A DNA stretch of 64,000 nt from DASYTH01 sp035762905. Its GTDB lineage: Bacteria; Actinomycetota; Actinomycetes; Mycobacteriales; Pseudonocardiaceae. Location: positions 124,001 through 188,000 of the forward strand of contig NZ_DASUCC010000034.1 in assembly GCF_035762905.1 (NCBI RefSeq), in the 5' to 3' direction. Under the pieces are notes generated by a model. The model made no database searches, was not told the DNA's origin, and saw only the letters and a list, made by a program, of their open reading frames with translations. The translations under genes and the position numbers were made by a program. Of this stretch, positions 60,489 to 64,000 are shown piece by piece (the first letter of the stretch is position 1; every line of letters begins with the position of its first letter).

Positions 60489-63400
60489 TCATTCGGTTCG
60501 TCGTGTCGAACTGTCGACGCATGCGAAATCGGTGAGCGAGCGGGCTGTTCTGCCGTGGCGGTCGGCCGCGGAGTGGTCGCCGAGGTGATGGAGGATCTTC
60601 TCCAGCAAAGTGTGGGTGTCTGCTTCGCCGAGTCGGTGTCCGGTTTGCCGGTGGTTGGTCAGCGCGCCCTGGGCCTGGTCGAGGGCGCGCGGGGTGTCGC
60701 CCAGGTCGTAGTGCAACCGGCCGAGGGCGGTCAGTGTGCGGCCTTCGATGACCGCGTATCCGGCTCGTCTGGCGAGCGCCAGGCTCTGGGTCGCGTGGTC
60801 GATGGCTGCTTGGTGGTCGCCGTTGGCGTGGTGTGCCGTGGCCAGGCCGAGCAGGGATTCTCCGGCGGCGTGGCAGAGACCGGCCTGCTCGGCGATGGTG
60901 AGCGCGGCTTGGTGGAGCCGGATCGCGCGGGTGTAGTCGGCGCAGGTCTCGTGGACCAGACCCAATGTGTGGCGGGCGATGGCCTGGAGCCGTGGTTCGC
61001 CGATCTGGTCGGCCATCTCGAGTGCGGATTGGGCCGATTCGTTCGCCTCGTCGAGCCGTCCGGTGTCGCGGTGGATGCGTGCGAGCCAGGTGTGGCAGTG
61101 CACCTCGCGGTATCGGTTGCCGAACTCATGGAAGATGGTGAGGGCCGAGTCGAGCAGGTGTGCGGCGTCGTCGAGCTGTCCGGTAAGGGCGTACAGCTGA
61201 CCGAGCGTGGCTGTGGCGAGGGCTTCGCCGCGCCGGGTGCGGCCGTCTTGGTACAGGGCGCGGGCGCGCAGGGCAAGTGCGCAGCCTTCGTCCAGCCTGC
61301 CGACGTCCCGGTATGCGTCCGCCAGGATGTGCATGGCGCGGGCCCGCCCCATGGGCCAGTCGATGCGTTGGTGGATGTGTACGGCGTGTCGCAGGTGCTC
61401 GATGGATTCGGTGGTGTGGCCCTGTAGGTGCAGCGCGATGCCGAGGTTGCTGGATACGGCGGCCTCTGCGGACGTCCACCCGATCTCGGCGGTGAGTTTG
61501 AGCGTGCGGCGCAGATATGTGGTCGATCGGCGGTAATGACCGAGGCAGAAATGCGCCTGGGCCAATCCGAGGTAGGCGGACGCCTGTGCATGTGGGTCGC
61601 CGCCGGCGCGAGCGGCGGCGACGGCGGCACGCGAAGTACTGAGCCAGTCGGTGAGGTTGCGCCGTCGCGTGTGGTAAAGGCGCAGTGCGTCGGCGCACTG
61701 CCACGCGGCGCGGAGTGGGCCGTGCCGCGCCGCGTGATGGATCGCGGCGACAAGGTTGTGCCGCTCGGCGTCCAGCCAGGCCAGGGCCGATCCGGTGCTG
61801 GTCAGACCGGACACGGTGACGGGGGCACCCGGAGGTGGCGGCAGTCGCAGTGCCTCTGGGTAGAGCAGGCTCGTGGCGGCGGTGCTCATGGTCACCAGCC
61901 AGTCGTAGAGCCGATGCACGGCCGCGGCGCGCCGCGCCGGGCTGTCTTCGGCGGCGGCATTGTTCGCCGCGTACTGCCGGAGCAGGTCATGCATGGTGTA
62001 GCGATCTGCGCCGGACTGGACGACCAGGTGTGCGGTGGCAAGCTTGTCCAGTGCCAGCCGGGCCTCGGGATCGGTACTCCCGGCGAGCATGGCCGCCGCG
62101 CTGACGGTGAAGTCCGCGAGGGGCACAAGGCCGAAGCAGCGGAACATGCGCTGGGCCGGTTCGGGCATCGTGCGGTACGACAGGTCGAAGGCGCTTCGCA
62201 CCGTGATGTCCGCATCGATCGCCAGCGTGGCCAGCGGGTCCCGCGCGGACAGGTCGGCGGCGAAGCCGGCGACCGTACGGTGCGGCTGGTCGGCGAGAAC
62301 CGCTCCAGCGATGCGCAGTGCGAGTGGCAGGTGGGAGCACCGGCGAGCCAGCTCGGTCGTGGCGGCCGGTTCGGCGACGACGCGCTCGGCACCGAGGAGG
62401 TGACCGAGCAACTCCGCGGACTCGGCCGGGTTGAGCACATCGAGCGGGACCTGTCGCGCCCCGTCGTGGGCGACCAAGCCGGTCAACCGGTCGCGGCTGG
62501 TGATCAGGACCAGGGATCCTGGACCGGCCGGCAGCAATGGCCGGACCTGTGCGGCCGATCCCGCGTTGTCCAATACGATCAGCGTCCGCCGTCCGGCCAG
62601 CAGCGACCGGAACCTGGCCGCGGCCGCGGCCACGTCGATCGGCACCTGCTGGGGCGGGATCCCCAGCGCTTCGAGCAGCGTGGTCAATGCCTCGCCCGGG
62701 CCTAGTGGCCGACCGGGCGCGTGGCCGCGCAGATCGAGGTACAGCTGGCCGTCCGGGAACCGGTCTGCGACCCGGTGCGCCCAGTGCACCGCCAACGCGG
62801 TCTTGCCAACACCCGCGGTGCCCACGATGGCGGCGATGACCACCGGTCCAGCCCTGACCGTCGAGCCGGTGGGCAGCATCGCGTCCAACTCTCGCAGCAC
62901 CCGGATCCGGCCGGTGAACCCATGAACCTCTGGCGGCAACTCCTGAGGTATGCGGCTCCTCGCCGGCCCGGGGCCGGGTCTCGCGGTCGAGCCGGGGTCG
63001 TCATCGCCGCGCAGCATCGCCTCGTGGAGCCGCCGCAGTTCGGGGCCGGCTTCGATGCCGAGTTGGTCGTAGAGCACAACGCGGGTCTGGTGGAAGGCAT
63101 CGAGAGCTTCGGCTTGGCGGCCGCTGTGGTAGAGCGCGAGCATGAGCCGAGCGCACAGGCTTTCCCGGTACGGGTGTTCGCGCATCAGTTCGGCTAGTTC
63201 GGTCACGATGCTCGAATGCCGGCTCAGGGCCAGTTCTGCTTGTGCCCACCGCTCATAGGCGTCCAGTCGCAGCTGTTCCAGGTTGGTGGCCTCGTGGGCC
63301 ACGGCCGGGCAGTCGAGGAACTCGGCGAAGGCCGGGCCGCGCCACAGGTCCAGCCCGGCACGCAACGTCTGGCTGGCCAGTTCGGCATCGCCACCGGTCA

Positions 63401-63743
63401 GCGCGGCGTCCCCGGCGGCGCACAACCGACGGAAGCAGACCGTATCCACCCCGTCGTCGGCCACCACCGAGTAGCCGTCGCCGCGCCGCACGAGCCGGTC
63501 GGCGCCCACCGCGGCACGCAGTTGCTGGATGTACTGCTGCAGGTTGCGCCGTGCCGACTTAGCGGGCCAGTCGCCCCACACCGCCGCCACCAGCGCGTCT
63601 GACGACACCGTCTGTCCCGCCCGCGACACCAGCACCGCCAGCACCAGGCGAGGTTTGCGCCCCGTCCGCAGGTACACCGGCATCCCCGCACACGTCACGA
63701 GCAACGGCCCCAACACCAGGATCTCCACCCACACCCCCTGCAT
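60489..63743 (-). CDS. AfsR/SARP-family transcriptional regulator
   Basis: A 1084-residue regulator with three parts: an OmpR-type winged helix plus bacterial transcriptional activation domain (about residues 5-245), an NB-ARC ATPase (P-loop GTAGVGKTALA at 308-318, Walker B LIVLDNAG, LPLALRIAG) at about 280-600, and C-terminal TPR repeats to the end. This is the large SARP architecture of AfsR, which activates antibiotic or developmental genes after signal input. No biosynthetic cluster is in the window. The ATG at 63743 is used; a GTG at 63728 with GGGGGTG before it is an equally good start. Confidence 0.9.
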   Translation of the reverse strand: MQGVWVEILVLGPLLVTCAGMPVYLRTGRKPRLVLAVLVSRAGQTVSSDALVAAVWGDWPAKSARRNLQQYIQQLRAAVGADRLVRRGDGYSVVADDGVDTVCFRRLCAAGDAALTGGDAELASQTLRAGLDLWRGPAFAEFLDCPAVAHEATNLEQLRLDAYERWAQAELALSRHSSIVTELAELMREHPYRESLCARLMLALYHSGRQAEALDAFHQTRVVLYDQLGIEAGPELRRLHEAMLRGDDDPGSTARPGPGPARSRIPQELPPEVHGFTGRIRVLRELDAMLPTGSTVRAGPVVIAAIVGTAGVGKTALAVHWAHRVADRFPDGQLYLDLRGHAPGRPLGPGEALTTLLEALGIPPQQVPIDVAAAAARFRSLLAGRRTLIVLDNAGSAAQVRPLLPAGPGSLVLITSRDRLTGLVAHDGARQVPLDVLNPAESAELLGHLLGAERVVAEPAATTELARRCSHLPLALRIAGAVLADQPHRTVAGFAADLSARDPLATLAIDADITVRSAFDLSYRTMPEPAQRMFRCFGLVPLADFTVSAAAMLAGSTDPEARLALDKLATAHLVVQSGADRYTMHDLLRQYAANNAAAEDSPARRAAAVHRLYDWLVTMSTAATSLLYPEALRLPPPPGAPVTVSGLTSTGSALAWLDAERHNLVAAIHHAARHGPLRAAWQCADALRLYHTRRRNLTDWLSTSRAAVAAARAGGDPHAQASAYLGLAQAHFCLGHYRRSTTYLRRTLKLTAEIGWTSAEAAVSSNLGIALHLQGHTTESIEHLRHAVHIHQRIDWPMGRARAMHILADAYRDVGRLDEGCALALRARALYQDGRTRRGEALATATLGQLYALTGQLDDAAHLLDSALTIFHEFGNRYREVHCHTWLARIHRDTGRLDEANESAQSALEMADQIGEPRLQAIARHTLGLVHETCADYTRAIRLHQAALTIAEQAGLCHAAGESLLGLATAHHANGDHQAAIDHATQSLALARRAGYAVIEGRTLTALGRLHYDLGDTPRALDQAQGALTNHRQTGHRLGEADTHTLLEKILHHLGDHSAADRHGRTARSLTDFACVDSSTRRTE

Positions 63744-64000
63744 ATCCGCGGGGACTGTTTCAGATCGGCACCCCTATGTGTCAAGCAGCTGGGGACCGAG
63801 AGGAAACCGATTCTTTGATCATGGTTCGGTAGACGATGTCGGCGAGTGGATCGCGGCCGGCCGCGACGACGACCTCGGCACGATGCCGGACGGCTGGACG
63901 GTGTGTTCCTGCTTGCTGCACACCACCGGTCGCGGCCACGCAGTGATGGGACCGTGGTAGCTCCGGCTGGCGGGAGTGTCGGTGCGGTCGCCTAGCCTCA
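63744..64000. other. Region beyond the AfsR-like gene
   Basis: This holds the upstream region of the AfsR-like gene. A plus-strand frame to 63960 ends in DGWTVCSCLLHTTGRGHAVMGPW, which does not look random, but it has no start codon or ribosome-binding site in a sensible place and the frame is antisense to the AfsR gene further left. It may be the remnant of a lost gene; nothing firmer can be said. Confidence 0.3.

Noticed and set aside
63822..63960. Possible gene ending HTTGRGHAVMGPW
   Set aside because: No start codon or ribosome-binding site is in place, and the frame is partly antisense to the AfsR-like gene; kept only as a comment on the region.

Overview
The window is about 64 kb of very GC-rich DNA with dense, mostly co-directional genes, many GTG and TTG starts, and 1-4 bp stop/start overlaps. 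Gene content (sortase-E-type anchored proteins, DUF397, an AfsR/SARP regulator, integrase remnants of the actinobacterial type) and the order ligA - gatCAB - ilvD - ilvBNC - serA - leuB - cimA - gltX - tRNA-Gln - tRNA-Glu indicate a filamentous actinomycete, most likely of the order Pseudonocardiales. The order-level call is an inference from gene order, not from a search.

Layout. (1) 1-5.7 kb: the end of etfA, an OlsB-like/PlsC-like acyltransferase pair, an MFS transporter, then a cysteine desulfurase feeding the tRNA 2-thiouridylase mnmA. (2) 5.8-22.4 kb: an accessory block with a secreted Cu/Zn superoxide dismutase, a quinone oxidoreductase, a cytoplasmic subtilase paired with a TPR-CHAT (caspase-like) protein, a minus-strand SDR/QueA-like/methyltransferase operon, a GAF histidine kinase with its NarL-type regulator, and two paralogous Ig-repeat surface proteins, one containing six exact-length 291-bp repeats. 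(3) 22.4-29.2 kb: a PLP-dependent dehydratase, a MetE-like protein, a DinB protein, and a LysR regulator divergent from a complete sdhCAB operon. (4) 29.2-55.9 kb: housekeeping genes (ligA, gatCAB, ilvD, ilvBNC, serA, leuB, cimA, gltX), i.e. the branched-chain amino-acid and serine pathways plus Gln-tRNA amidation and Glu-tRNA charging. (5) 56.0-60.4 kb: tRNA-Gln and tRNA-Glu, followed by a decayed integrative element bounded by a 42-bp repeat of the tRNA-Glu 3' part, then a decayed two-component system. (6) 60.5-63.7 kb: a large AfsR/SARP-type regulator.

How it works together. Two biosynthetic genes carry short leader ORFs with runs of codons for their own end products, each followed by a hairpin and an intrinsic terminator: ilvB (Leu-Val-Leu-Leu) and cimA (Val-Val-Ile-Ile-Ile). 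This points to parallel transcription attenuation of branched-chain amino-acid synthesis. The subtilase and CHAT protein form a two-gene intracellular protease pair, the best candidate here for an undescribed regulated-proteolysis or conflict system. A polar motif, TCCNNTGTGGA, recurs through the window in several codon frames and in non-coding DNA, far more often than base composition predicts, suggesting a genome-wide DNA-level signal.
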